Shown: positions 5,868 to 12,883 of the stretch, one piece after another
Position numbering within the stretch: the first letter of the stretch is position 1
Layout: each line of letters begins with the position of its first letter
Source: GWB1-37-8 sp964646925
Lineage (GTDB): Bacteria > Patescibacteriota > Microgenomatia > Levybacterales > UBA12049
NCBI GenBank assembly: GCA_964646925.1
Contig: CAZYIC010000023.1
Coordinates: forward strand, 1 to 16,855
DNA: 16,855 nucleotides
Reading direction: 5' to 3'
Translations under genes and position numbers: made by a program
Notes under the pieces: model-generated
Told to the model about the DNA's origin: nothing
The model's database searches: none
The model's input: the letters and a program-made list of their open reading frames with translations, nothing else

Positions 5868-7115
5868 ATGAATAAGCTATTAGAGCCGTTAAGAATTATT
5901 TTTAGAGAGTCAATTTATAGATACACAGCTTTCTTTACATCGTTGGCAGTTTCCTATTTTTCCTACTGGCTGTTCTATAAAACTACAACTATACCAACTT
6001 TTTTGGGAAACATGAGGAGCGGAGATTTCGGCCAATACAGCGTATTGTATGGTACAGCCTACATAGCTGCAACATTTTTGATAATTATTTTGTCCGGGGC
6101 AAGTGTAGCCGCTGCTTTCTGGCTTTTCCGCCATTCCAAATTAAATCAAACCAGAAATATAGCAGCGAATTTGGGAGGATTGGCAGCTGCCGCATTTAGC
6201 GTGGGTTGTCCGGTTTGCGGAGCATTTTTGTTATCGGCTCTGGGTATTGCAGGAGGATTATCTATATTTCCCTTGCAAGGCTTGGAGCTAAAATTTTTAA
6301 GCTTGGGTCTTTTAGGTTTTTCATTGTTTTACAGCATTAGCAAAGTAAAAACAGCCAATCACTGCAAAGATTGCGAGAACATATTGGGGCGCCGTAAAAA
6401 TTTTTTTATCCTTCCTCTCCAAAATATTTTTGTTTTTTCCTTGGCAGGACTTTTTCTTGTAAATCAGCTTTTAATATCCCAAGTTGCCGCTACTTTAGGC
6501 ATGACATCCAATAAAGGATTTATAGCTCAAATTTTGGGCATACAGACTAAATCTTCTTACACTATTATTGCTCCGAAAGTAAATCCTGATGGAAAAACCA
6601 CTTCTTTGGTTGAGTGGCCGACAATTACCGAAGTCCTGGCAAATCCGAATAGCGGAAATGCTCTTGCCGATGCCAAGATTGTAATGATTGCAGCCGGCAA
6701 GCCATTTTATGCACCGGTTGATATAACTTTTGATGATCCGATAAACGCTCAAAAAAAATGGGGAGCTTACGAAACATCTATAAAACTTTCAAGCGAACAG
6801 GAAGCAAGATTTCAGAAACTTATCACAACTATGATGACTTGCAGTTACTGCTGCGGCGGGCCTAATAACGTAACTATGAATAAAAATTGCGGCTGCGCCC
6901 ACGCAAAAGCAGTGCGGGGATTTTATCACTATATGATTCAAAATTACGGCGATAAATATTCCGACGATCAATTGGTTGGTGAATCACATCGTTGGTATGC
7001 CCTGTGGTATCCGAAGGGAATGCTTGAAGACTATCTGCTGGCTACCGGCAGTGAAAGCGTTTTGCCCCATGAATCTCATGGCGGCGCAGGGAGCAATGGA
7101 AGGCATGGATTATAA
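5868..7115 (+). CDS. Polytopic membrane protein with CPVC motif and Cys/His-rich C-terminal domain
   Basis: The 415-residue protein has about five membrane segments (near 22-38, 58-86, 102-131, 141-157 and 178-205). The third contains SVGCPVCGAFLLSALG (C114, C117), and a loop carries CKDC (166-169). Residues 210-415 form a hydrophilic domain with CSYCCGG (C325, C328, C329), NCGCAH (C341, C343, H345) and several further histidines, ending in HESHGGAGSNGRHGL. Nine cysteines in defined motifs suggest metal binding or disulfide exchange across the membrane. I know of no characterised family with this architecture. The gene starts 3 nt after the triple-CxxC gene and is followed after 3 nt by the next, so they are co-transcribed, and the two products may be partners. 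This is inference. Confidence 0.78.
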   Translation: MNKLLEPLRIIFRESIYRYTAFFTSLAVSYFSYWLFYKTTTIPTFLGNMRSGDFGQYSVLYGTAYIAATFLIIILSGASVAAAFWLFRHSKLNQTRNIAANLGGLAAAAFSVGCPVCGAFLLSALGIAGGLSIFPLQGLELKFLSLGLLGFSLFYSISKVKTANHCKDCENILGRRKNFFILPLQNIFVFSLAGLFLVNQLLISQVAATLGMTSNKGFIAQILGIQTKSSYTIIAPKVNPDGKTTSLVEWPTITEVLANPNSGNALADAKIVMIAAGKPFYAPVDITFDDPINAQKKWGAYETSIKLSSEQEARFQKLITTMMTCSYCCGGPNNVTMNKNCGCAHAKAVRGFYHYMIQNYGDKYSDDQLVGESHRWYALWYPKGMLEDYLLATGSESVLPHESHGGAGSNGRHGL

Positions 7116-7117
7116 CA

Positions 7118-7438
7118 ATGACTAATTTGGCAGATTACAATGACTTTTTCTTATTTTTGGCCGGAGTTCTAATCTTAACAAGTGTGGTTTATTTTTTATT
7201 TCGCCGCCTGCCGCAGAATATTTTTATCTCGGAGAAAGAAATGTCCAAACTTAGGACTTCAAGATCAAGCAAGATATCATCTTATAAAATATCGTTTTCA
7301 AAAACATGGATTGCAAGAATTCTTTTTGCTATAATTATTTTAGGATTTTTACTTAACCAGTTTTTAATATGGAAAATGGATCCTTCCGGCATCTTAAATA
7401 AAATTTTAAATTTCAGCATTACTATTACCAAAAAGTAA
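7118..7438 (+). CDS. Small two-helix membrane protein of unknown function
   Basis: The 106-residue protein has two predicted membrane helices (about 9-28 and 67-87) joined by a basic Ser/Lys/Arg-rich loop, and a short polar C-terminus. There are no cysteines or histidines, unlike its neighbours. It starts 2 nt after the previous stop and ends 7 nt before the DUF3105 gene, so it is an internal gene of operon A. A scaffold or accessory subunit for the larger membrane protein is a reasonable guess only. Confidence 0.65.
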   Translation: MTNLADYNDFFLFLAGVLILTSVVYFLFRRLPQNIFISEKEMSKLRTSRSSKISSYKISFSKTWIARILFAIIILGFLLNQFLIWKMDPSGILNKILNFSITITKK

Positions 7439-7445
7439 TAAAAAT

Positions 7446-8030
7446 ATGACAACGGAGACTAAGGTTATTATAGGAATTACAATAACTACTGTTATTCTTC
7501 TTGGCGGTGGCGTGTTCTATTTAAATAATCAAGGCACTAAAGAGCAGATAAAACTTGAAAAACCCTTAATGGGAGAAGAAATTCCTATTCAGGGTTTAAA
7601 TCACATACCTGATGGGGAGAAAGCCGAATACAATTCTAGTCCGCCGACTTCAGGCCCTCATTATGCAACCTCTGCGAATGCTGGTATTTATGACGAGCCC
7701 GTGCCGGATGGAAATTTGATACATAGCATGGAACACGGAGCAGTGATTCTTTGGTACAAGCCAAGCGGTAACGCAAATGATCAGTCAGCAGAAGGAACCG
7801 AATCAGCAAAGATCGATATCTTATCCAAACAAAATATTGAGCGGTTAAAACAAATTTTTAGTTCCGTCTCAGCTAGTAAAAAGATTATGGTTCCAAGGGA
7901 TAGCCTTGATGCTCCAATTGCTTTAACTTCATGGGGCAGGTTACTTAAACTTCAAACGCTTGATGAGGGTCAAATCAAAGCTTTCATGGAAACAAATGAA
8001 AACCGGGGACCGGAAAAGGCACCGCTCTAA
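7446..8030 (+). CDS. DUF3105 exported protein
   Basis: After an N-terminal membrane anchor (residues 7-27), the 194-residue protein shows the DUF3105 signature: LNHIPDGEKAEYNSSPPTSGPHYA (51-74, with H53 and H72), then HSMEHGAVILWY (93-104, with H93 and H97). The conserved histidines suggest a metal site in an extracytoplasmic domain, although no activity is established for the family. It is the last gene of operon A. No clear terminator follows within the next 100 bp, so read-through into the downstream pair is possible. Confidence 0.85.
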   Translation: MTTETKVIIGITITTVILLGGGVFYLNNQGTKEQIKLEKPLMGEEIPIQGLNHIPDGEKAEYNSSPPTSGPHYATSANAGIYDEPVPDGNLIHSMEHGAVILWYKPSGNANDQSAEGTESAKIDILSKQNIERLKQIFSSVSASKKIMVPRDSLDAPIALTSWGRLLKLQTLDEGQIKAFMETNENRGPEKAPL

Positions 8031-8183
8031 TGTATGGATTTAGTTTTGGCGTCCTTCTCGTTTCTAGCAGGTCATTCTGCCTACTTGAATAGTCCTGTAT
8101 GATTCTTTCTAAAAAAATTACTACGCGCAATGCGGTACGTTTATGTTAAGCTAAATTGCTCTTTCTTTATTATATTTAACAGT

Positions 8184-8540
8184 ATGTTCGTTATTAAAAA
8201 GTTTTTTGGGGCAGCTATACCCTACCTACTTTTTCATATACTTTGCTGCGGTGGTTTGCTTTTTCTTCTAGTTTCATCTGGTTATCTTTTAATCTTGAGT
8301 CAGGAAGGTAAAAATAAAGCATTCTTAATTCCTCTTCTCTTGCTAGGTGTACTTGCTTTCTGGTTTTATCATCACTATGGAAGCTGTTGCAAGAAAAAGG
8401 GGTACAAAACTTTTGGCGATCATTTCGTTACTTTTCTTCTATATTTTACTTTTTCTCTTATCTTTGGATTGATTTTTATGATTTATGTTTTTATTCCCTG
8501 GTGGATACCTGATTATAAAGGCGGTTTTCTCCTTCCTTGA
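8184..8540 (+). CDS. MerT-like small membrane protein with two vicinal cysteine pairs
   Basis: The 118-residue protein has three to four hydrophobic segments (about 10-38, 46-62, 78-112). A vicinal pair C21-C22 lies in the first helix (HILCCGGLLFLL) and a second pair C68-C69 in a polar loop after the second helix (HHYGSCCKKK). This layout parallels the mercury carriers MerT and MerF, where one Cys pair in helix 1 passes the ion to a cytoplasmic pair. Sequence similarity beyond the motif is not obvious, so substrate and direction are inferred. The ATG at 8184 is chosen because the protein then begins directly with its first helix; an ATG at 8130 would add 18 residues. No ribosome binding site is visible; a TATATT box ends 7 nt before the ATG. 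Confidence 0.7.
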   Translation: MFVIKKFFGAAIPYLLFHILCCGGLLFLLVSSGYLLILSQEGKNKAFLIPLLLLGVLAFWFYHHYGSCCKKKGYKTFGDHFVTFLLYFTFSLIFGLIFMIYVFIPWWIPDYKGGFLLP

Positions 8541-8574
8541 GAAAACGTCGTTGATATTTATAAAAGACTAAATT

Positions 8575-9222
8575 ATGGATTACGCATATGGAAATTGGCT
8601 TGTAGCGATAGCGTTAAGTGGATTATTCCTTTGGTTTGCTTATGGAGCCTTCAAACCTAAAACAGGGATTGACTGGCGATCCTTTGGGGCATTCTCCGCT
8701 TTTATTATCGCTCTTTTTACTGAGATGTATGGTTTTCCTCTAACCATATACCTACTTTCTTCCTGGTTGGGAAATAGGTTTCCGCAAATTAACTTTTCTC
8801 ATAATTCCGGACACCTATGGGAAGATTTATTGGGGAATACAGGCGATCCGCATTTTAGCTTTTTACATATTTTAAGCTATGCCTTAATTATTGGAGGATT
8901 AATTTTGATCGGCGCTTCCTGGAAAGTACTTTACCAAGCCGCAAAGAGACAAGCCATTGCCAGAACCGGTCCTTATAAATATATTAGACATCCACAGTAT
9001 GTGGGTTTTGTAGTCATTATTTTTGGATTTTTAATGCAGTGGCCAACTCTTCCAACCTTAATCATGGCGCCAATTTTGATTATGATGTATATCAGGCTAG
9101 CCCGAAAGGAAGAAAAAGATGTCTTGCAAAAGTATCCTCAGTACCAGCATTACCTCAAAAATACCCCTGTCATTTTGCCATCACTTAGATCACTTTTTAA
9201 TTACGGGAAAAAATATGAGTAA
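8575..9222 (+). CDS. ICMT/PEMT-type membrane methyltransferase
   Basis: The 215-residue integral membrane protein has about five hydrophobic segments. The C-terminal half shows the signature of isoprenylcysteine/phospholipid methyltransferases: RTGPYKYIRHPQYVGFVV (130-147, SAM-site region), then LARKEEKDVLQKYPQYQHYLKNTP (175-198). These enzymes transfer a methyl group from S-adenosylmethionine to a carboxylate, lipid or similar acceptor at the membrane. Relatives of this bacterial type are commonly met near metal-resistance genes, but the substrate is unknown. It lies 34 bp after the MerT-like gene. A 39-residue reading frame overlapping its end (from 9215) looks fortuitous. Confidence 0.85.
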   Translation: MDYAYGNWLVAIALSGLFLWFAYGAFKPKTGIDWRSFGAFSAFIIALFTEMYGFPLTIYLLSSWLGNRFPQINFSHNSGHLWEDLLGNTGDPHFSFLHILSYALIIGGLILIGASWKVLYQAAKRQAIARTGPYKYIRHPQYVGFVVIIFGFLMQWPTLPTLIMAPILIMMYIRLARKEEKDVLQKYPQYQHYLKNTPVILPSLRSLFNYGKKYE

Positions 9223-9252
9223 TAGCGAGAAAAAAGCGCTAAAACTATACGA

Positions 9253-9271
9253 TTCCGATACGGGATCGGAA
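9253..9271. repeat. Short perfect hairpin, 7-bp arms
   Basis: TTCCGAT-ACGGG-ATCGGAA lies between the methyltransferase gene and the operon B operator. No T run follows, so it is not a canonical terminator; it may end or process the upstream transcript. Confidence 0.5.
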
Positions 9272-9299
9272 CAGCTAGGCGCGTCGGTTTCAAAATTGG

Positions 9300-9316
9300 T
9301 ACTACACATTGTAGTA
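9300..9316. promoter_or_regulatory. BlaI-type operator (site 2) upstream of operon B
   Basis: The 17-bp dyad TACTACACATTGTAGTA matches site 1 at 14 of 17 positions, differing only in the central three bases. It lies about 35 bp before the first gene of operon B. A plausible extended -10 (TGC-TAAACT, 9324-9332) follows it; the -35 box is not clear. Repression of operon B by the BlaI-family protein is inferred. Confidence 0.7.
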
Positions 9317-9350
9317 GCATTTATGCTAAACTGAATTATTAGACCTTAAA

Positions 9351-9809
9351 ATGACAAATGTAATCATAAATTTGAAAATTTTGCAAAAGTCGGTTTTGAA
9401 AGGTTCACTGGCGTTTCTTGCGCTTCTATCTATATATTTTCTGATTTTAACTCTTGTCTCGGGATGGCAATTTGCATGGGCGCAATTTACTCAATTTTGG
9501 TATTTTATAATAAGTCTTGCTCTGGGGTTCGGAATTCAATTTAGTCTTTACAGCTATCTCAAGGGCATTGTTAGGGCGAAAGCATCTGCCGGACAAGCTC
9601 TGGTTACAACCGGTGCTACTTCCGCAACCGCTATGATTTCCTGCTGTGCTCATTATTTAACCAACATTCTGCCGATTCTTGGAGTAACAGGGATCATCAC
9701 TTTCATTGGCCAATATCAGGTCCAATTTTTCTGGATTGGCTTATTCTTTAATTTTTTAGGAATATTTTACATAGGGAATAAGGTATTGAAAGTTTCGATG
9801 AGGCAATGA
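9351..9809 (+). CDS. Four-helix membrane protein with CCxH motif
   Basis: The 152-residue protein has about four membrane helices (18-38, 48-68, 92-118, 124-142). The third contains ATSATAMISCCAHYLTNILP, so C98, C99 and H101 sit in or at the edge of the membrane and are its only cysteines. Vicinal cysteines in a helix suggest a soft-metal ion (Cu, Ag, Hg) transporter or sensor, though I recognise no characterised family. It is the first gene behind operator 2, and its stop overlaps the next start (ATGA at 9806-9809), indicating translational coupling. There is no strong ribosome binding site in front of the ATG. Confidence 0.75.
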   Translation: MTNVIINLKILQKSVLKGSLAFLALLSIYFLILTLVSGWQFAWAQFTQFWYFIISLALGFGIQFSLYSYLKGIVRAKASAGQALVTTGATSATAMISCCAHYLTNILPILGVTGIITFIGQYQVQFFWIGLFFNFLGIFYIGNKVLKVSMRQ

Positions 9810-10279
9810 AAAAAGTTACAATTCTCGTTATTGCTATATTGTTTGTTATCCTTGCTGTTAAACTCAAGGATAGTTTTTCTATAAATATTGGTCCAAAAAA
9901 TGCAACCACACCTATCAGCGCAACTAATTCTACCCCAAAAAAAAGCAGTGGTCTGGAAACAAGAGAAAGTAATGATGGCCCTGTTTCTGTTGCTGTTACC
10001 CCAAAAGATTTAGAAGATGGTTTAGCTGCCTGGGATTTTCATATGACACTAAACACTCATTCGGAAGAGCTTAGTGAAGACTTGGTTGCTATTTCTGAAC
10101 TTGTGGATGACCAGGGAAAAGTATATAAACCAGCATCATGGGAAGGCGCTCCTCCTGGGGGCCATCATCGCGAAGGTATTTTGAAATTTAATCCCATTTC
10201 GCCAAAACCTGAATCGCTTGAATTAAAAATAAAAAATGTCGGTGGAATATCAGAAAGGAGGTTCAAATGGGATCTCTAA
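9806..10279 (+). CDS. Exported beta-rich protein with GGHHREG motif
   Basis: The 157-residue protein has an N-terminal signal anchor (1-22) and a Thr/Ser/Asn-rich linker. The domain at 58-157 looks beta-rich (VSVAVTPKDLEDGLAAWDFHMTLNTH), and contains APPGGHHREGILKFNP (115-130). Met80, His85, His120 and His121 are plausible metal ligands, and the strand pattern suggests an immunoglobulin-like or cupredoxin-like sandwich. It should face the cell exterior. Overlaps of 4 nt with the previous gene and 13 nt with the next place it firmly in operon B. A role as an extracytoplasmic metal-binding protein is inferred from context only. Confidence 0.72.
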   Translation: MKKVTILVIAILFVILAVKLKDSFSINIGPKNATTPISATNSTPKKSSGLETRESNDGPVSVAVTPKDLEDGLAAWDFHMTLNTHSEELSEDLVAISELVDDQGKVYKPASWEGAPPGGHHREGILKFNPISPKPESLELKIKNVGGISERRFKWDL

Positions 10280-10494
10280 AGCTTACGGGCGGCAAATTGC
10301 TGATGATTTGTTTAAGTCTTCTTGGTATAGCGTTCATAGCCGTGACAGTGTTTAAAGTTTCTATCGGAAATTTGTTGTTTTTTGGAGTTTTATTAGTCTG
10401 TCCTTTAATGCATATATTTATGATGAAGGGTCATGGCGGACATGACCAGGAAGGGAAAAATAATACCAAACAAAATGGTAAATCTTGTCACTAA
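10267..10494 (+). CDS. DUF2933-like small membrane protein, Met/His/Cys-rich tail
   Basis: The 75-residue protein has two hydrophobic helices (about 10-29 and 33-53). The second ends in VCPLMHIFMMKGHGGH, which fits DUF2933, a family of tiny membrane proteins often met beside copper exporters. Potential ligands are C45, M48, H49, M52, M53, H56, H59 and a final Cys-His (74-75). The start has a strong ribosome binding site (AGGAGG, 4-5 nt upstream) located inside the preceding gene, which it overlaps by 13 nt. The following redoxin gene begins 8 nt after its stop. A copper-binding accessory role is likely but unproven. Confidence 0.8.
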   Translation: MGSLKLTGGKLLMICLSLLGIAFIAVTVFKVSIGNLLFFGVLLVCPLMHIFMMKGHGGHDQEGKNNTKQNGKSCH

Positions 10495-10502
10495 ATAATT
10501 TT

Positions 10503-11099
10503 ATGAGTAAAGATAAGTTTATTATTGCAATAGGCGCGTTGGTCACAGTTGCCATGCTTGTTGGCGGAGTCTTTTTACTAAGCGGTAGCAGTAATGAAAA
10601 CTCTTCTACTAATCAAGCTGCAAATACTCCACTTAATGATCTAGTTGGTAAACCCGCGTCTGATTTTACATTGGAAAGTTACACCGGCGATAAAATTACT
10701 TTGAGCAGTCTTAAAGGTAAAAATGTTATTCTCTTTTTCAACGAAGGATTAATGTGTTATCCTGCTTGTTGGAATCAGATTGCTGCTTTTGGCAAAGATA
10801 AAGAATTTGCCGGTAAAAATACTGCTGTATTATCAATTGTTAACGACAAGAAGGATGACTGGAAGGGAGCAGTTGATAAAATGCCCGAGCTTACCCAGGC
10901 AGTAGTGCTTCTTGATGACAATAAGAAAGTCTCCTTCGCTTACAATACGCTTTTCCTTCCTTCGTCAATGCATAAAGGTCAGCTTTCCGGTCACACTTAT
11001 ATAATTGTTGATAAGGATGGCATTGTCCGTTTCGTTAAAGATGATCCGCAGATGGGAACAAGAAATCAAGAGTTAATAGCGGAGATTGAAAAACTTTAA
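10503..11099 (+). CDS. Membrane-anchored redoxin (AhpC/TSA-like), paralogue 1
   Basis: The 198-residue protein has an N-terminal anchor (8-27), a polar linker, and a thioredoxin-fold redoxin domain from about 48: VGKPASDFTLESYTGDKITLSSLKGKNVILFFNEG. The active-site region is EGLMCYPACWNQI with C85 and C89 (CxxxC), and LPSSMHKGQLSGHTYIIVDKDGIV (152-175) supplies the proline-containing strand. Such proteins reduce peroxides or exchange disulfides outside the membrane. The ATG at 10503 is used; an upstream TTG at 10485 overlaps the DUF2933 gene. A second copy lies on the other side of the CcdA gene, which could supply electrons to both. Confidence 0.88.
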   Translation: MSKDKFIIAIGALVTVAMLVGGVFLLSGSSNENSSTNQAANTPLNDLVGKPASDFTLESYTGDKITLSSLKGKNVILFFNEGLMCYPACWNQIAAFGKDKEFAGKNTAVLSIVNDKKDDWKGAVDKMPELTQAVVLLDDNKKVSFAYNTLFLPSSMHKGQLSGHTYIIVDKDGIVRFVKDDPQMGTRNQELIAEIEKL

Positions 11100-11100
11100 T

Positions 11101-11148
11101 CCTTCGGTTTCATTCAGGATTAAATACTGAGCGAAGTCGAATGTATTT
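11101..11148. repeat. Dispersed CTGAGCGAAGTCGAA-type repeat
   Basis: The 55-bp gap between redoxin 1 and the CcdA gene is almost filled by a sequence that includes TTCATTCAGGATT and CTGAGCGAAGTCGAATG. It resembles the short intergenic repeat family that carries GACTTCGCTCAG-type cores in many bacterial genomes. It has partial inverted symmetry (CATTC...GAATG) but no T run. Related in style to the repeat inside the copB gene. Confidence 0.5.
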
Positions 11149-11153
11149 AAATT

Positions 11154-12020
11154 ATGGATTTTTTAGTCAGCGCATCTTTTATTGCTTCATTCGTAGCGGG
11201 AATTGCGGCACTTTTTGCTCCCTGCTGTATCACTGTTCTTCTGCCAACTTATTTTGCTTCCATTTTTAAACAAAAAGCCGCAGTATTTCTAATGACATTT
11301 GTTTATTTTTTGGGTATTTTGTCTATCTTTCTTCCTATTGGTCTTGGAATTTCATTTCTTACGCAGTTTTTTAGTCAATATCACGATACTATTTTTCTCG
11401 TAGGAGGTATCTTTTTGATCTTTTTGGGTATGACATTGCTTTTGGGACAACAATTCTCTTTACCTTTCAGTGTTCATCCCGAGTTAAAAAAACAAGATTT
11501 TGTGTCGGTCTATATCTTAGGAATTTTTTCCGCAATTGCCACTACCTGCTGCGCTCCTGTTTTAGCCGGAGTTTTGACTTTATCGGCGCTTCCGGGATCA
11601 TTTATCTTAGGCGGAGTTTATACGCTTGCCTACGTATTAGGAATGGTAATTCCGCTTTTTGTTATCGCGGCCTTTTTGGACAAAATTGATTTTACCAAGA
11701 AGTTTTTTGCCTTCAGAAAAAGCATATCTTACACATTGTTTGGCCAAAAAATCTATTTAACTTTTGCTAATTTGTTCTCCGGACTAATGTTTCTAGTTTT
11801 GGGAGTTGTTATCATTTACCTTGCCAGAACCCAGCAGCTTACATCCCACTCTTCATATCAGGTGACATTAAATATCTATATGACAAAATTCATCAAATTC
11901 ATAAGTCAATTTACTCGGTTTATTCCTGAAGGCTTTTGGGCAGTTGTTTTTGTTGGTATTGGTCTATCTATTATTTATTTTGCTGTTAAACAATTTACAT
12001 CCTTAAAGAAAAGGAGGTGA
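11154..12020 (+). CDS. ccdA: CcdA/DsbD-type transmembrane electron carrier with vicinal Cys pairs
   Basis: The 288-residue protein has about seven membrane helices. Helix 1 holds FAPCCITVLLP (C24-C25) and helix 4 holds ATTCCAPVLAG (C132-C133), the positions of the two redox cysteines of CcdA and the DsbD membrane domain, which carry reducing power from cytoplasmic thioredoxin to extracytoplasmic thiol proteins. Each position here has a cysteine pair rather than a single one. The C-terminus adds an extra helix and a basic tail (KKRR). It lies between two redoxin genes, the obvious electron acceptors, and the triple-CxxC protein of operon A is a further candidate. The next gene's ribosome binding site overlaps its stop codon. 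Confidence 0.88.
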   Translation: MDFLVSASFIASFVAGIAALFAPCCITVLLPTYFASIFKQKAAVFLMTFVYFLGILSIFLPIGLGISFLTQFFSQYHDTIFLVGGIFLIFLGMTLLLGQQFSLPFSVHPELKKQDFVSVYILGIFSAIATTCCAPVLAGVLTLSALPGSFILGGVYTLAYVLGMVIPLFVIAAFLDKIDFTKKFFAFRKSISYTLFGQKIYLTFANLFSGLMFLVLGVVIIYLARTQQLTSHSSYQVTLNIYMTKFIKFISQFTRFIPEGFWAVVFVGIGLSIIYFAVKQFTSLKKRR

Positions 12021-12025
12021 TTTTT

Positions 12026-12676
12026 ATGAATAAAAAAACCGGACTTATTACGATTTTTACTGCGGGAATAATAATTCTGATATTGATTGTCAGCAATTTT
12101 GACATTGACGTGAAACAAAAAAATCAGAAAACAATCCAGTCAGTTGAGGGGTTGGCGGATAATTCTATGTCCGGCCACCATGAAGGAAGCGTCTCTATTA
12201 ACGCTGATAATTTTAATAATTTGGTTGACAAAAGCGCTCCTGATTTCACACTGGAAAGCTATGATGGAAAAAAGATTACTTTAAGCGAACTAAAAGGTAG
12301 AAAGGTAATTTTGTTTTTCAATGAGGGGCTGATGTGTTATCCGTCCTGCTGGAATCAAATCTCTGCTTTTGGAAGAGACACGGACTTAAATAGCAAGGCA
12401 GTGATTTTGAACATCACGGTTGATCCTAAAAATGAGTGGGTACAGGCTGTAAAGAAGATGCCGGAACTTGCCCAATCCGTAGTAGTTTTTGATAGTGAAA
12501 GAGTTGTTTCTCAAAAATATGGAGTTTTAACTCTTCCGTCGTCAATGCATAAAGGCCAGTTTCCCGGACACAGCTACATACTAATTGATGAAAAAGGAAT
12601 TGTTAAGTTTGTCAAAGACGATCCGCAAATGGCAGTAAGAAATCAAGAGATGTCTTTGGAAATAGATAAACTCTAA
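12026..12676 (+). CDS. Membrane-anchored redoxin (AhpC/TSA-like), paralogue 2
   Basis: The 216-residue protein is a diverged copy of the redoxin upstream of the CcdA gene. It has an N-terminal anchor (5-23), a linker with a His-His pair (51-52), then DKSAPDFTLESYDGKKITLSELKGRKVILFFNEG and the active site GLMCYPSCWNQI (C104, C108, CxxxC), followed by LPSSMHKGQFPGHSYILIDEKGIV. The ATG at 12026 follows AAGGAGGTGA by 5 nt; a GTG inside that site is rejected. Its stop TAA shares bases with the TAG stop of the converging YHS gene. It is the last gene of operon B and no terminator is visible between the two operons. Confidence 0.88.
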   Translation: MNKKTGLITIFTAGIIILILIVSNFDIDVKQKNQKTIQSVEGLADNSMSGHHEGSVSINADNFNNLVDKSAPDFTLESYDGKKITLSELKGRKVILFFNEGLMCYPSCWNQISAFGRDTDLNSKAVILNITVDPKNEWVQAVKKMPELAQSVVVFDSERVVSQKYGVLTLPSSMHKGQFPGHSYILIDEKGIVKFVKDDPQMAVRNQEMSLEIDKL

Positions 12677-12861
12677 CAGCAGGATTTACTATCGGATTTT
12701 ACCGGTTTCTTGCTTTCCTGAGTAAAGGTATCTTTGCAATTTTGGGAACAAAAATAAAATTTTTCCCCATTCTTTTCGTGTGAGAACCGCGCTTTATTTT
12801 TGTCCACATTCATTCCGCAAACCGGATCCCTAACATTATCATTTTTTCCGAATCCAAACAT
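12673..12861 (-). CDS. YHS-domain metal-binding protein with C-terminal Cys pair
   Basis: The 62-residue protein has the YHS motif RDPVCGMNVDKNKARFSHEKNGEKFYFCSQNC (11-42), with C15, C38 and C42 as metal ligands, and ends in SKSCC. YHS domains accompany copper ATPases, and some act as small metal chaperones or membrane-side metal acceptors. There is no signal peptide, so it should be cytoplasmic. A ribosome binding site GGGGGTGAT precedes the ATG. It is the third gene of csoR-copB-YHS, 51 bp after copB, with a hairpin repeat in the gap. Its stop codon overlaps that of the converging redoxin gene. Confidence 0.9.
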   Translation of the reverse strand: MFGFGKNDNVRDPVCGMNVDKNKARFSHEKNGEKFYFCSQNCKDTFTQESKKPVKSDSKSCC

Positions 12862-12883
12862 AGATAATCACCCCCTTTGCCTC

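Noticed and set aside
8031..8129. Terminator for operon A
   Set aside because: Only a weak GCAG...CTGC pairing near 8070 was seen, with no T run after it.
9215..9334. 39-residue plus-strand reading frame overlapping the methyltransferase stop
   Set aside because: It has no ribosome binding site, spans a hairpin and the BlaI-type operator, and the sequence shows no recognisable protein pattern.
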